A DNA stretch of 64,000 nt from Thalassospira lucentensis (GCF_001613805.1 NZ_LPVY01000005.1:124001-188000); one strand, 5' to 3'; shown: positions 8,991-17,869, numbered from the stretch's first letter. Notes: generated from the letters alone by a model not told the origin. Numbers and translations: made by a program.

Positions 8991-9851
8991 TCACCAAGTG
9001 ACCTGCAGCACTGCGATAAATGCAATGCCGACAAATAGCTCGGAAATGATTTGCGTCATACCCAGCACATCACCGGTATGGCCACCAATCTGATGCCGGG
9101 CGATCCAACCGACGATCGATGCCCCGACCATCATGGCAACCAAACACATGAATGCGGTCAATGCGCCTGCAACAATCACCACCAACATCAAGGCAACGGC
9201 AATTCCTGCCGCGACCATTCTGATGTCGGGACGTCCGGCTCCCTTGCCAAGCCCGTCTTCACGCGCCGGATCAAAAACATAGGTCACAATCGGCATCGCC
9301 GCACGCGATAGTGTCGCCATCACAATCAGAATGGCGGCCATGCTGCCGCTTTCACCCGCAGCCGCCAGAACAGCAACACGCATCGCAAGGCATAAAACAA
9401 GTGCAACAACACCATATGTGCCGATGCGACTGTCACGCATGATTTCAAGTTTACGCAACTTGTCCTGCCCGCCACCAAATCCATCTGCGCAGTCGGCAAT
9501 ACCATCTTCATGCATCGCCCCGGTTAACAGGATCAGTGCCAGCGTCGCGACAATGGCCGCAATCATGCCATTTCCGGTGAGAACTTCGGTCAGATATGCC
9601 GGGATGATCGCGATACCTGCAATAAACAGTCCCACCAATGGCCAGCACCAGACCGACCGCGCGATCGCAACCGGGCGAAAGTCACATGTTGCGGAAACCG
9701 GAACACGGCTCAAAAGGGCCAGCGCCCGCCAGAAATCGGCAACCGGTCCCTTTGGCGACGAAATGTCTTCGTCGTGCTCAACCTTGCTGGCAATGCCCTC
9801 GTCATCAGGGCTTTGCGATTTCATTCCGGCTTGATTATGATCATTTGTCAC
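8991..9851 (-). CDS. cobS: Adenosylcobinamide-GDP ribazoletransferase (cobalamin synthase)
   Basis: An integral membrane enzyme that joins AdoCbi-GDP and alpha-ribazole (phosphate) to make cobalamin (CobV in P. denitrificans naming). It shows the family motif MHEDGIADCADGFGGG, where aspartates bind Mg2+, followed by RDSRIGTYG and six or so hydrophobic segments to the C-terminus. The first about 40 residues are polar and may be dispensable. The start is uncertain: GTG at 9851 has a weak GGGA upstream; TTG at 9890 and ATG at 9824 are alternatives. Divergent from cobT, co-directional with cobC. Confidence 0.94.
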   Translation of the reverse strand: MTNDHNQAGMKSQSPDDEGIASKVEHDEDISSPKGPVADFWRALALLSRVPVSATCDFRPVAIARSVWCWPLVGLFIAGIAIIPAYLTEVLTGNGMIAAIVATLALILLTGAMHEDGIADCADGFGGGQDKLRKLEIMRDSRIGTYGVVALVLCLAMRVAVLAAAGESGSMAAILIVMATLSRAAMPIVTYVFDPAREDGLGKGAGRPDIRMVAAGIAVALMLVVIVAGALTAFMCLVAMMVGASIVGWIARHQIGGHTGDVLGMTQIISELFVGIAFIAVLQVTW

Positions 9852-9965
9852 GGGTGATTTCCCATATTCGAACTGGCATTTTGCACGCAATCAGACTAAT
9901 CATGGGCGCGACAGAAGCCAAGCAGAAGACGCTTTGCATCCTCGTCCGCCAGCCGGAGATTTTCC

Positions 9966-10997
9966 ATGTTCGACCCCAAGCATCCCCCGCAAAGCCTTGA
10001 TGAAATCCGCACCCTGATGGCCGAATTGCCCGGTGTCGATACCGAGGCACAGGCCGCCGTCAGCGCGCGCGAGCCCGAACTGACCAAACCCGCAGGCGCA
10101 CTTGGGCGCATGGAAGATATCAGCCTTTGGCTGGCCGGGTGGCAGGGAAATTCACGCCCGAACATGTCACGCCCGCGTGTCACGGTCTTTGCCGGAAGTC
10201 ACGGTGTCTGCGCCCAGGGCGTGTCTGCCTTCCCGGTCGAGGTCAACCAGCAGATGGTGGAAAACTTCATCAATGGCGGTGCGGCGATCAACCAGATCTG
10301 CAAAACAGTAGATGCCGAATTGCGCGTGATGGAAGTCGCACTTGAAATTCCAACCAACGATTTCTCACAAGAACCCGCCATGGATGACGAAGGCTGTGCC
10401 GAAGCAATGGCCTTTGGCATGAGCGCAATCGAAAAGGGGCTCGACCTTTTTGTGCCCGGTGAAATGGGAATCGGCAATACCACCTCGGCAGCGGCTATTG
10501 CCCACGCACTGTTTGGCGGTGCAGCCGCCGACTGGACCGGACGCGGTACCGGCATTGACGATGAAACGCTTGAACGCAAAACACGCGTGGTAGGCGACGC
10601 CATCATCCTGCACAAAAATCAGATGCATGATGCACTTGATGTTCTGCGCTGTGTTGGTGGTCGTGAAATCGCGGCGATGGCCGGTGCCATTCTTGCTGCT
10701 CGTTATCAGCGGGTGCCGGTTCTTCTTGATGGTTACGTATCCTGCGCCGCTGCGGCAATCCTTGCCGCCATTCGCAGCGATGCGCTTGACCATTGCATGA
10801 TCGGGCATGTCTCGGCCGAGCCGGGCCACAAACGCCTGATCGAAAAACTGGGTAAACAGCCGGTTCTCGATTTTGGCATGCGCCTTGGCGAAGGATCGGG
10901 GGCAGCCCTTGCCATCCCTCTTTTGCGGGCATCTGCGGAATGCCACAACGGCATGGCAACCTTTGCCAAGGCTGGTGTTGCAAGCCGCGGTGCATAA
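9966..10997 (+). CDS. cobT: Nicotinate-nucleotide--dimethylbenzimidazole phosphoribosyltransferase
   Basis: Makes alpha-ribazole 5'-phosphate from nicotinate mononucleotide and 5,6-dimethylbenzimidazole, the lower-ligand precursor. At 343 residues it has the usual length. Recognisable segments are KPAGALGRMEDISLWLAGWQG, VTVFAGSHGVCAQGVSAFP, the glycine-rich MGIGNTTSAAAI, and MRLGEGSGAALAIPL, which holds the catalytic glutamate (about residue 309). GGAG lies 8 bases before ATG. It is transcribed away from cobS-cobC; a strong bidirectional terminator follows. The symbol follows Salmonella usage (CobU in P. denitrificans). Confidence 0.97.
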   Translation: MFDPKHPPQSLDEIRTLMAELPGVDTEAQAAVSAREPELTKPAGALGRMEDISLWLAGWQGNSRPNMSRPRVTVFAGSHGVCAQGVSAFPVEVNQQMVENFINGGAAINQICKTVDAELRVMEVALEIPTNDFSQEPAMDDEGCAEAMAFGMSAIEKGLDLFVPGEMGIGNTTSAAAIAHALFGGAAADWTGRGTGIDDETLERKTRVVGDAIILHKNQMHDALDVLRCVGGREIAAMAGAILAARYQRVPVLLDGYVSCAAAAILAAIRSDALDHCMIGHVSAEPGHKRLIEKLGKQPVLDFGMRLGEGSGAALAIPLLRASAECHNGMATFAKAGVASRGA

Positions 10998-11021
10998 TCG
11001 TTTTGACTTCGGAATTAAAAG

Positions 11022-11050
11022 ACGCCAGCTATTTGCTGGCGTTATTTTTT
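11022..11050 (+). terminator. Bidirectional rho-independent terminator between cobT and the EAL-like gene
   Basis: ACGCCAGC-TATTT-GCTGGCGT is followed by TATTTTTT on the plus strand, and by TCTTTT on the minus strand. It serves convergent genes and includes the stop region of the minus-strand gene. Confidence 0.85.
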
Positions 11051-12271
11051 GGTGCGTTCGCTTAGCAGCTGCTCGACATAACGCCCCTGGAACATGGTGA
11101 TATTGATGCCATGACCAAACTTGATCGCGCGTTCATCATCACAACGGCACATGATCACACGGGTATCGCCTGACTGCGCGACCGCTTCACGCATCGCATT
11201 GCCGTGTTCCTCGTCCAGATTTTCCATTTCCGGATCCCAGATCATCTTGATCATATCAACACCAAGCTTGTTGCGGTTGATATAGGGCAGCGACAGATGG
11301 CTGATGCCATCAATACAAATCCGGTATCCGCGATCACGGCAAAAATCGCGCGCAAAGAAAAACGCCCCAAGATCAGCAAAAATATCGATCTTCTGCAGCT
11401 CAAGCACGATTGTGCCGCGCTGGCCAGCTTTGACATTGCTGTCAAATGTCAGGAAATCAGGCGATAGCAGCGTCGAAACATTCAGATTGATACTGACCGA
11501 GCCGGTAACCGATGCGTCATTGCTGCGCGTAAGCAGGGATAACATCCGCCGATCAAGAATTTCCGTCAGGTGCTGGAACAGCCAGCGATTCGACAGAACA
11601 TTGACATCAGGCAGCAACGTCTGCTGCAAATCCTTGATCGAAATGAACAGTTCGTGGAAAACCGGCGTTGGGTTTGCATCACCAACAACGGCACAAATCG
11701 CCTGACGGCGCATCAGGTTCGAAAGATCGGCACGACGCAATGCCTCGTCAATACGACCAAGGATTTTTGGCGTCAGTGGTGCACGACCGTCTTCAAGATC
11801 CGGACTATCGTTGTGGCGCTCGGCCGCCTTGCTGACCTGACGCGGACGGTTGGCGTTCGATCGCACAAGCGTCTGGGTCAGATGCAGGAAATCCTTGTAT
11901 TGCTGGGCAACGTCAAAATAGTCGGTAAAGGTCGCCGGTGCGCCACTTTCATCCTTGCCATCACTGATCAGTGGATCGTCATTGAACAGGAACTTAAGCC
12001 GGAAAATGACGGCATTGACCTCGTCAATCTCGGCCGCATCAAAGATAAAAATCAGATCCTGATTGGACAGCGTAAAGATGCGCCCGGTAACTTCCGGCAC
12101 GATGTCTTCGAACGATGCAATTGCCGTGCGGATGTGATGGTCACGCCGGTTGAATGGCAGAAGTTTTGAAAAATGCACATGAATTGCCCCCACGCCATCC
12201 TTGCGACGTTCAAGACGCCGCACATAATCGACCAGAAAGGCTTCGGGTGAGGGTAACGTGCTTTCAGACAT
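11042..12271 (-). CDS. Degenerate EAL-domain protein, probably not catalytic
   Basis: A 409-residue cytoplasmic protein whose C-terminal half looks like an EAL (c-di-GMP phosphodiesterase) fold without its catalytic signature. The pieces GTIVLELQKID, YRICIDGISHLSLPYINRNKLGVDMIKMIWDP and ITMFQGRYV align with the EAL strands, the lysine-bearing strand and the final QG motif. There is no E-A-L triplet, and the DDFG aspartates are reduced to IDGIS. The N-terminal about 120 residues (IHVHFSKLLPFNR ... RIFTLSNQDLIFIF) could be a decayed GGDEF-like domain. A c-di-GMP-binding or protein-interaction role is inferred. It is divergent from gmhA. Confidence 0.75.
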   Translation of the reverse strand: MSESTLPSPEAFLVDYVRRLERRKDGVGAIHVHFSKLLPFNRRDHHIRTAIASFEDIVPEVTGRIFTLSNQDLIFIFDAAEIDEVNAVIFRLKFLFNDDPLISDGKDESGAPATFTDYFDVAQQYKDFLHLTQTLVRSNANRPRQVSKAAERHNDSPDLEDGRAPLTPKILGRIDEALRRADLSNLMRRQAICAVVGDANPTPVFHELFISIKDLQQTLLPDVNVLSNRWLFQHLTEILDRRMLSLLTRSNDASVTGSVSINLNVSTLLSPDFLTFDSNVKAGQRGTIVLELQKIDIFADLGAFFFARDFCRDRGYRICIDGISHLSLPYINRNKLGVDMIKMIWDPEMENLDEEHGNAMREAVAQSGDTRVIMCRCDDERAIKFGHGINITMFQGRYVEQLLSERTKK

Positions 12272-12527
12272 ACAGGATGACCAGATTTTCCAATGTGCAA
12301 CGCGCGGGGAAAGTCCCGATTGAAATACAATAGTTCGCTGCCTGTTAACAGCTTATGTATTTATCATTGTGATAAATTGAAACCAAACGGGAAAAACGGG
12401 CACTTTCTGACGTTCCGCCAATTGCCGCAAACACTGCTTTCCACAACGATAAGTCATGGCAATACATCATCCAAGCTGCTAGTTTCAGCCCGATTTCATC
12501 GCCTCGAACATTCCAGAGATCAAAAAC
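12272..12527. other. Divergent promoter region between the EAL-like gene and gmhA
   Basis: 256 bases without a supported gene. It holds the perfect inverted repeat TTTATCA-TTG-TGATAAA (12360-12376), a candidate operator, and AT-rich stretches suited to two divergent promoters. No terminator is visible. Confidence 0.5.
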
Positions 12528-13112
12528 ATGGATATCAATGCCTTCTTCGATGCCGAATTTGACGAGCATCTTGATCTGGTCGACAAAACCCGCGAAGCAA
12601 CGCGTGCGCCCTTTGCAAAGCTGGTATCGATCTGCACCAATGCGCTGAATGAAGGCAACAAACTCCTGTTCTTTGGCAATGGCGGATCGGCCGCCGACGC
12701 GCAGCATATCGCAACCGAATTTACGGTTCGCTACATCAATGACCGGCGCGCTTTACCAGCCATCGCACTGACAACAGACAGCTCGGCATTGACCGCCATC
12801 GGTAACGATTTCGGTTTCGATTATCTGTTCTCGCGCCAGATTGAGGCACTTGGGCGGCCGGGCGATATCGCGATTGGCATTTCGACATCCGGCAACAGCA
12901 GGAACGTCAATCTCGGCCTTGAAAAGGCCCGCGAGATGGGGCTGATCGCCACCGGATGGACCGGTAAAACCGGTGGCGCGATGGTCGATCTGTGCGATCC
13001 GCTAATGATCGTGCCCAGCAACACCACCGCCCGCATTCAGGAAATGCATATCCAGATCGGGCAGATGCTGGTTGGCGCGCTGGAACATACCCTTGGCCTG
13101 ACCAAAGCCTGA
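12528..13112 (+). CDS. gmhA: Phosphoheptose isomerase
   Basis: Converts sedoheptulose 7-phosphate to D-glycero-D-manno-heptose 7-phosphate, the first step to the heptose of lipopolysaccharide inner core. The 194-residue SIS-domain protein has FFGNGGSAADAQHIATEF (about residues 48-65), ISTSGNSRNV for phosphate binding, and TARIQEMHIQIGQ with the catalytic Glu/His. Cytoplasmic and tetrameric in the family. It is followed 45 bases later by hldE, so the two act in sequence. Confidence 0.95.
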   Translation: MDINAFFDAEFDEHLDLVDKTREATRAPFAKLVSICTNALNEGNKLLFFGNGGSAADAQHIATEFTVRYINDRRALPAIALTTDSSALTAIGNDFGFDYLFSRQIEALGRPGDIAIGISTSGNSRNVNLGLEKAREMGLIATGWTGKTGGAMVDLCDPLMIVPSNTTARIQEMHIQIGQMLVGALEHTLGLTKA

Positions 13113-13157
13113 ACCGACCAAACACCTTCGACTTAACGAACAGAAGACGATACGAAC

Positions 13158-14630
13158 ATGACCGATCTTAGCCATCTGGCCCAACTGGTTGAACAGCTGC
13201 CCAATGCCAAGGTGCTTTGCATCGGCGATGTCATGCTCGACCGGTTTGTGTATGGCTCGGTCACGCGCATTTCGCCCGAGGCACCGATCCCGATCATCCG
13301 GGTCGAACGCGAAAGTGCCATGCTGGGCGGGGCGGGCAACGTCACCCGCAATGCAACGGCCCTTGGCGCATCGGTCCGTTTCCTGTCACTTGTCGGTGAT
13401 GATCTTCCGGGCCGCGAGGTCATAGAATATGTTGCCAATGACAAGGGTGTCGAACCCTATATCCAGATTGAACGCAACCGCCCGACCACGATCAAGACCC
13501 GCTATATCGCAGGCGGACAGCAATTGTTGCGATCTGACAACGAAACCACCGCAACGCTTGCGGCGGCAACCATCAGCAACCTGTCGGCTTTGGCTGCACA
13601 ACTGGCCCCCGATGTCAGCGCTATCGTCCTTTCCGATTACGGCAAGGGTGTTCTGCATGGTGACGTCGTCGCCACAACCATTACCGCCGCCCGCAAGGCT
13701 GGAAAACCGGTAATCGTCGATCCCAAGGGTACGGATTACAGCATCTATCGCGGTGCCACGGTCGTCACTCCGAACCGCGCCGAAGCCCAGGCCGCAACCG
13801 GGATCGAGATTCATAGCGACGCAGACGCCATTGCTGCGGCGACAAAAATCATCACCGAATGCGGCATTGAAAACGTGCTTCTGACCCGAAGCCAGGACGG
13901 CATGACGCTTGTCACCAGCAAGGGTGAGGCCATTCACCTTCCAACCGAGGCCCGCGAAGTATTTGATGTTTCCGGTGCCGGTGACACGGTTGTTGCCTGC
14001 CTTGCCTCGGCGATTGCCGGGGGTGCGTCGCTTTCCGATGCAGCCCGCATTGCCAATGTCGCGGCAGGCATTGTGGTTGGCAAAATCGGCACGGCTGTTG
14101 TTTATCCGGACGAACTGGTTTCTGTCCTGCATCATCACGACCTGATGATCGGCGAAGCCAAACTGATGCCGCTTGACCGCATGGTGGATCGTGTCGAACG
14201 CTGGCGCCGCAAGGGATACAAGGTTGGCTTCACCAATGGCTGTTTCGATCTTTTGCATCCGGGCCATCTCAGCCTTCTGCAACAGGCGCGATCCAATTGT
14301 GACCGTCTGATTGTCGGGCTTAATTCCGATGCATCGGTCAAACGACTTAAGGGCGAAGCACGACCCGTGCAATCCGAAGCCGCCCGTGCGGCTGTCCTGG
14401 GGTCTCTTGAAACCGTCAGCGGTGTGGTGATTTTCGGCGAAGACACCCCGATCACTGTGATCGAGGCCCTCAAACCCGATATTCTGGTCAAGGGTGCCGA
14501 TTACACCATCGACAAGGTTGTCGGCGCAGATATCGTTCAGGGGTATGGCGGCAAAGTCGTTCTGGCCAATCTCGCCGACGGTTTTTCGACGACCTCCACC
14601 ATTGCACGCATCAATCAGGGCAAAGACTAG
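13158..14630 (+). CDS. hldE: Bifunctional heptose 7-phosphate kinase / heptose 1-phosphate adenylyltransferase
   Basis: Supplies steps two and four of ADP-heptose synthesis for LPS. Residues 1 to about 320 are a PfkB/ribokinase-type kinase with LGGAGNVTRNATALG and the catalytic loop DVSGAGDT (about residue 270). From about 350 on is a nucleotidyltransferase with TNGCFDLLHPGH (HxGH near residue 366). The total of 490 residues is normal for the fused enzyme. It follows gmhA; its last 4 bases overlap the end of convergent cbiB. Confidence 0.96.
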   Translation: MTDLSHLAQLVEQLPNAKVLCIGDVMLDRFVYGSVTRISPEAPIPIIRVERESAMLGGAGNVTRNATALGASVRFLSLVGDDLPGREVIEYVANDKGVEPYIQIERNRPTTIKTRYIAGGQQLLRSDNETTATLAAATISNLSALAAQLAPDVSAIVLSDYGKGVLHGDVVATTITAARKAGKPVIVDPKGTDYSIYRGATVVTPNRAEAQAATGIEIHSDADAIAAATKIITECGIENVLLTRSQDGMTLVTSKGEAIHLPTEAREVFDVSGAGDTVVACLASAIAGGASLSDAARIANVAAGIVVGKIGTAVVYPDELVSVLHHHDLMIGEAKLMPLDRMVDRVERWRRKGYKVGFTNGCFDLLHPGHLSLLQQARSNCDRLIVGLNSDASVKRLKGEARPVQSEAARAAVLGSLETVSGVVIFGEDTPITVIEALKPDILVKGADYTIDKVVGADIVQGYGGKVVLANLADGFSTTSTIARINQGKD

Positions 14631-15688
14631 ACCAGCCCAACCCAGATCATCTTCAATAATACCGGCCACGCAGCGTTCAGAATGCAGGACGTGGTGTAAA
14701 GCTTAAGCGCCCGGTTAATATCGCTGGCATCGGCATCCCGCCTGCCATCGCCAATATAGGGATCCTCGACCAGTTCCGCGCCGTATTGGCGCGGCCCGGC
14801 AAGCGACAGGTCAAGCGCCCCGGCAAAGGCTGCTTCCTGCCACCCGGCATTTGGTGATTTGTGTTTTGACGCATCACGCAGCATTATTTTCCAGGCATGC
14901 GCGCCGGAGGTTTTGCGACCGATCACAGCGGCAAGGCAGATCACCCCACCGGCAATCCGTGCAGGGATAAAGTTCACAACATCATCAAGCCGTGCGGCAA
15001 ATTTTCCGAAATAAAGATAACGGTCACTGCGATGTCCGATCATGGAATCAAGCGTATTGATCGTCTTATACGCACAAAGCCCGATCGACCCGCCCAGCAC
15101 ATACCAGAACAGGGGGGCGACCACGCCATCTGAAAAGTTTTCCGCACAGCTTTCAATCGCCGCCCGGCTGACCCCGGCCTGATCAAGCGATTGCGGATCA
15201 CGCCCGACAATCATCGAAACCGCCGCCCGTCCCCCCGTAAGGCCATCACGCTTTAAAGCAACCGAAACCGCTTTGACATGCTGATAAAGCCCTTTTTGCG
15301 CAATCAGGATGGCAAGCAGCAGAATATCGGCAAACCGGAAAATACCACCAAACGAGGATATCAGCTGGATAACGCCACCAAACACCGTCGCACAGGCAAT
15401 AACCGCCAGACTGGTAAGGCTTCCACGTAAAAAGCGATCACTGTTGCCATATCGCGATTTGTTCAGGCGTTTTTCAAACCACGCAATCAAATTGCCAATC
15501 CAGACCACCGGATGCGGCACCCGCCCGAACAGCCACGGAAAATCACCAAAAACGGCATCCAGCACCAGCGCCAGTACCAGCACGGTGAAAAGTGGGCCCG
15601 TAAAACCGGGCTGCGGGATCAGAAATTGAAGGATCGCGGTTTCCATTGCGGCAATGTGCGTTGCGCACGTATTCCCGTCAATGCTCAT
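14627..15688 (-). CDS. cbiB: Adenosylcobinamide-phosphate synthase
   Basis: A membrane enzyme that attaches (R)-1-amino-2-propanol (phosphate) to adenosylcobyric acid (CobD in P. denitrificans naming). Family blocks visible are ALVLDAVFGDFPWLFGRVPHPVVWIG, MIVGRDPQSLDQAGVSRAAIESCAENFSDGVVAPLFW and YKTINTLDSMIGH, with several transmembrane helices. Either ATG at 15688 or METAIL at 15646 could be the start; neither has a convincing ribosome site. It is transcribed against hldE, overlapping its end by 4 bases. Confidence 0.95.
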   Translation of the reverse strand: MSIDGNTCATHIAAMETAILQFLIPQPGFTGPLFTVLVLALVLDAVFGDFPWLFGRVPHPVVWIGNLIAWFEKRLNKSRYGNSDRFLRGSLTSLAVIACATVFGGVIQLISSFGGIFRFADILLLAILIAQKGLYQHVKAVSVALKRDGLTGGRAAVSMIVGRDPQSLDQAGVSRAAIESCAENFSDGVVAPLFWYVLGGSIGLCAYKTINTLDSMIGHRSDRYLYFGKFAARLDDVVNFIPARIAGGVICLAAVIGRKTSGAHAWKIMLRDASKHKSPNAGWQEAAFAGALDLSLAGPRQYGAELVEDPYIGDGRRDADASDINRALKLYTTSCILNAAWPVLLKMIWVGLV

Positions 15689-16069
15689 ACGATGTTAAAC
15701 GGGCAACCGTCTGAACGAGCGGCACGATTTGCCAATCCGACCGGGCTTTGATAGAAGCGATTTCATACTTTTTATTTTTTTTTCATAACAATGTTGACTA
15801 TCATGTTTAACACCCGACCTCAGGAGGCCGCCCCCATCCCTATCCGCGTTTCGGACGGCAAGGTGCATCACCACAACATCTGCAAACGTCTGTAAAACGG
15901 ACCACAACAGTTTGTATTTCCATTCCTGTCTGCCCTCGCGACCATTGTTCAATCAGCTGCGGCTTGCATTCCGCAGTCCAATCGGTGAAAACGGGGGTGG
16001 CATCGGGTACCGTGGCGGTTTGTGACCGTCATGCACAAAAACACGAGAGAGACAAAGGAGCAGCCTTTT
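15689..16069. other. Long intergenic region between cbiB and cbiX
   Basis: About 380 bases. It contains a T/A-rich tract (15768-15784) near a possible promoter, a 30-codon frame (15803-15895) and a hairpin CTGCGG-CTTGCATT-CCGCAG (15957-15976). The cobalamin riboswitch signature is absent, although the region precedes the cbiX-cobM operon. The operon's promoter and any leader regulation must lie here. Confidence 0.5.
15803..15895 (+). CDS. Possible 30-residue His/Cys peptide upstream of cbiX
   Basis: An ATG-started frame encodes MFNTRPQEAAPIP then IRVSDGKVHHHNICKRL. Three consecutive histidines and one cysteine near the end could bind metal or act as a translated leader, which would fit its place ahead of a cobalt chelatase operon. 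There is no clear ribosome-binding site and the frame is short enough to be chance. I do not recognise it. Confidence 0.25.
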   Translation: MFNTRPQEAAPIPIRVSDGKVHHHNICKRL

Positions 16070-17140
16070 ATGTCCCCCAAAGGCGCCGTAATGATTTGCG
16101 GACACGGTTCGCGTGATGAGCGCGCTGTTTCACAGTTCAACGCCATGGTTGAAACAATGAAGCAGACCCATCTGGCCGATTATGATGTCGAAAGCGGCTT
16201 TCTCGAATTTGCCCACCCGATCCTGCGTGACGGCTTTGAAAAACTCAAAGCCATGGGCCACAAGAAAATCTATGCGCTGCCGGGCATGCTGTTTGCCGCC
16301 GGTCACGTCAAAAACGACCTGCCAAGCGAGGTGAACAACTTCGCCCATGAAAACCCTGATATCGACGTGAAATTCGGTCGCGATCTGGCGATTGATCCCA
16401 AGCTTCTGCGCGCAAGTGCTGATCGCATCGAAGAAGCCCTTGCAACGGCTGATGATGGCATCACGCGCAAGGACACCCTTCTGATGGTCGTCGGTCGTGG
16501 CACCAATGATCCGGATGCCAATTCAAACGTCTATAAGGTCGCCCGCATGCTGCAGGAAGGCCTTGGTTTCGGTCGTACCGAAATCAGCTATTCTGGCGTT
16601 GCGCATCCACGCGTCAATGCTGGCCTGCGCGAAGCCATGAAGCTTGGCTACAAGCGTGTGGTGGTCTTCCCGTATTTCCTGTTTGCGGGCATCCTGATCG
16701 ACCGGATTTACACCCACACCGACGAAGTTGCCGCCGAATTCCCCGATGTCGAGTTCATCAAGGCGGAATATCTGCGCGATCATCCACTGGTGCTGGAAAG
16801 CTTTGCCGAACGTCTGGCCGAGATCGATACCGGCGAAAACAATATGAACTGTCAGCTGTGCAAATACCGCGAACAGATCATCGGGTTCGAAGGTGATGTC
16901 GGCACAGCCCAGATCGGCCATCATCACCATGTGATGGGGATCGGTACAGACGGGCATAGCCACGGCCACAGTCATGGACATAGCCATGGACATGGTCATG
17001 GTCATGGTCATGGGCACCATCACGGACATGGGCATTCCCACAGTCATTCACATGATCATTCACACGATCATGGGCACAGCCATACACATGACCACGCCCA
17101 CGATCATGCCCATGATGTCAACAAGGCGACCGGCTCCTGA
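16070..17140 (+). CDS. cbiX: Sirohydrochlorin cobaltochelatase CbiX with histidine-rich tail
   Basis: Inserts Co2+ into sirohydrochlorin, the early cobalt insertion step. Two CbiX-type halves are present, with active-site histidines in ICGHGSRDE (His12) and LFAAGHVKNDLP (His79). A C-terminal motif MNCQLCKYR (Cys261, Cys264) matches the cluster-binding region of long CbiX proteins. Residues from about 284 onward form a tail of alternating His-Gly, His-Ser and His-Asp repeats, likely a metal store. AAAGGAG lies 9 bases before ATG 16070, which fixes the start. First gene of the cbiX-cobM run, 36 bases before cobH. Confidence 0.95.
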   Translation: MSPKGAVMICGHGSRDERAVSQFNAMVETMKQTHLADYDVESGFLEFAHPILRDGFEKLKAMGHKKIYALPGMLFAAGHVKNDLPSEVNNFAHENPDIDVKFGRDLAIDPKLLRASADRIEEALATADDGITRKDTLLMVVGRGTNDPDANSNVYKVARMLQEGLGFGRTEISYSGVAHPRVNAGLREAMKLGYKRVVVFPYFLFAGILIDRIYTHTDEVAAEFPDVEFIKAEYLRDHPLVLESFAERLAEIDTGENNMNCQLCKYREQIIGFEGDVGTAQIGHHHHVMGIGTDGHSHGHSHGHSHGHGHGHGHGHHHGHGHSHSHSHDHSHDHGHSHTHDHAHDHAHDVNKATGS

Positions 17141-17176
17141 CCGGCCGCCCTTCGTTCCTTTGCGAAAGGCGCGGCG

Positions 17177-17869
17177 ATGTTCGACTATCTGCGGGACCCG
17201 CAGGAAATCTATCGGCAAAGCTTTGCAACCATCGAAGCCGAAGCCGATCTCGCCCGCTTTCCGAAAGAATTGCGGCCGGTTGCCGTGCGGATCATTCATG
17301 CCTGCGGCATGGTTGAAATTGCCGATAAAATTGCATTTGGCAAAAATGTCGCACCTGCTGCAATCGGCGCCCTGCAAAAGGGGAAGCCGATCTTGTGTGA
17401 CGCGGAAATGGTCCGTCAGGGGATCATTTCCCGCCTGTTGCCCGCCGATAATCCGATCATTTGCACCCTGAATGCAGATGGCAATGCTGAACGCGCGGGC
17501 AAACTTGGCACCACACGGTCGGCCGCTGCCATCGAAGACTGGGCAGATCATATCGATGGTGCAATAATTGCCATCGGCAATGCACCAACCGCGCTTTTTC
17601 ATCTGCTCGAAGCTCTGATTTCGAACCGTCTGGCGAAACCGGCACTGATCATCGGCATGCCGGTGGGCTTCGTCGGGGCCGAGGAAAGCAAGGAAGCCCT
17701 GATTGCCCATGCCGGTGACATCCCGTTCGCCACATTGCGCGGCCGGTTTGGCGGCAGCGCAGTCACCGCGGCAACGCTCAACGCATTGGCGCGCCTTGCA
17801 GCGCCGGGGCAGACACCGGATGGCACGACCGCAAACCTCAGCGGCGCTGACAAGGGGGATGGCAAATGA
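17177..17869 (+). CDS. cobH: Precorrin-8X methylmutase
   Basis: Moves the C11 methyl to C12, turning precorrin-8X into hydrogenobyrinic acid. Family segments are VRIIHACGMVEIADKIAF with the catalytic histidine (His41), GKPILCDAEMVRQGI and ALIIGMPVGFVGAEESKEAL. The 230-residue length is standard apart from a Gly/Ala-rich C-terminal extension. Its stop overlaps the cobL start by four bases, implying coupled translation. Confidence 0.96.
   Translation: MFDYLRDPQEIYRQSFATIEAEADLARFPKELRPVAVRIIHACGMVEIADKIAFGKNVAPAAIGALQKGKPILCDAEMVRQGIISRLLPADNPIICTLNADGNAERAGKLGTTRSAAAIEDWADHIDGAIIAIGNAPTALFHLLEALISNRLAKPALIIGMPVGFVGAEESKEALIAHAGDIPFATLRGRFGGSAVTAATLNALARLAAPGQTPDGTTANLSGADKGDGK

Noticed and set aside
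12345..12707. A 120-residue minus-strand frame across the gmhA start
   Set aside because: It overlaps the conserved SIS domain of gmhA and resembles nothing known.
15689..16069. A second cobalamin riboswitch ahead of cbiX
   Set aside because: No B12 box or GCCACTG-type elements could be found on either strand, despite the suggestive position.
16974..17471. A plus-strand frame rich in Met, Ile and Asp across the CbiX tail
   Set aside because: It is the shifted reading of the His repeat codons and continues into cobH in the wrong frame.
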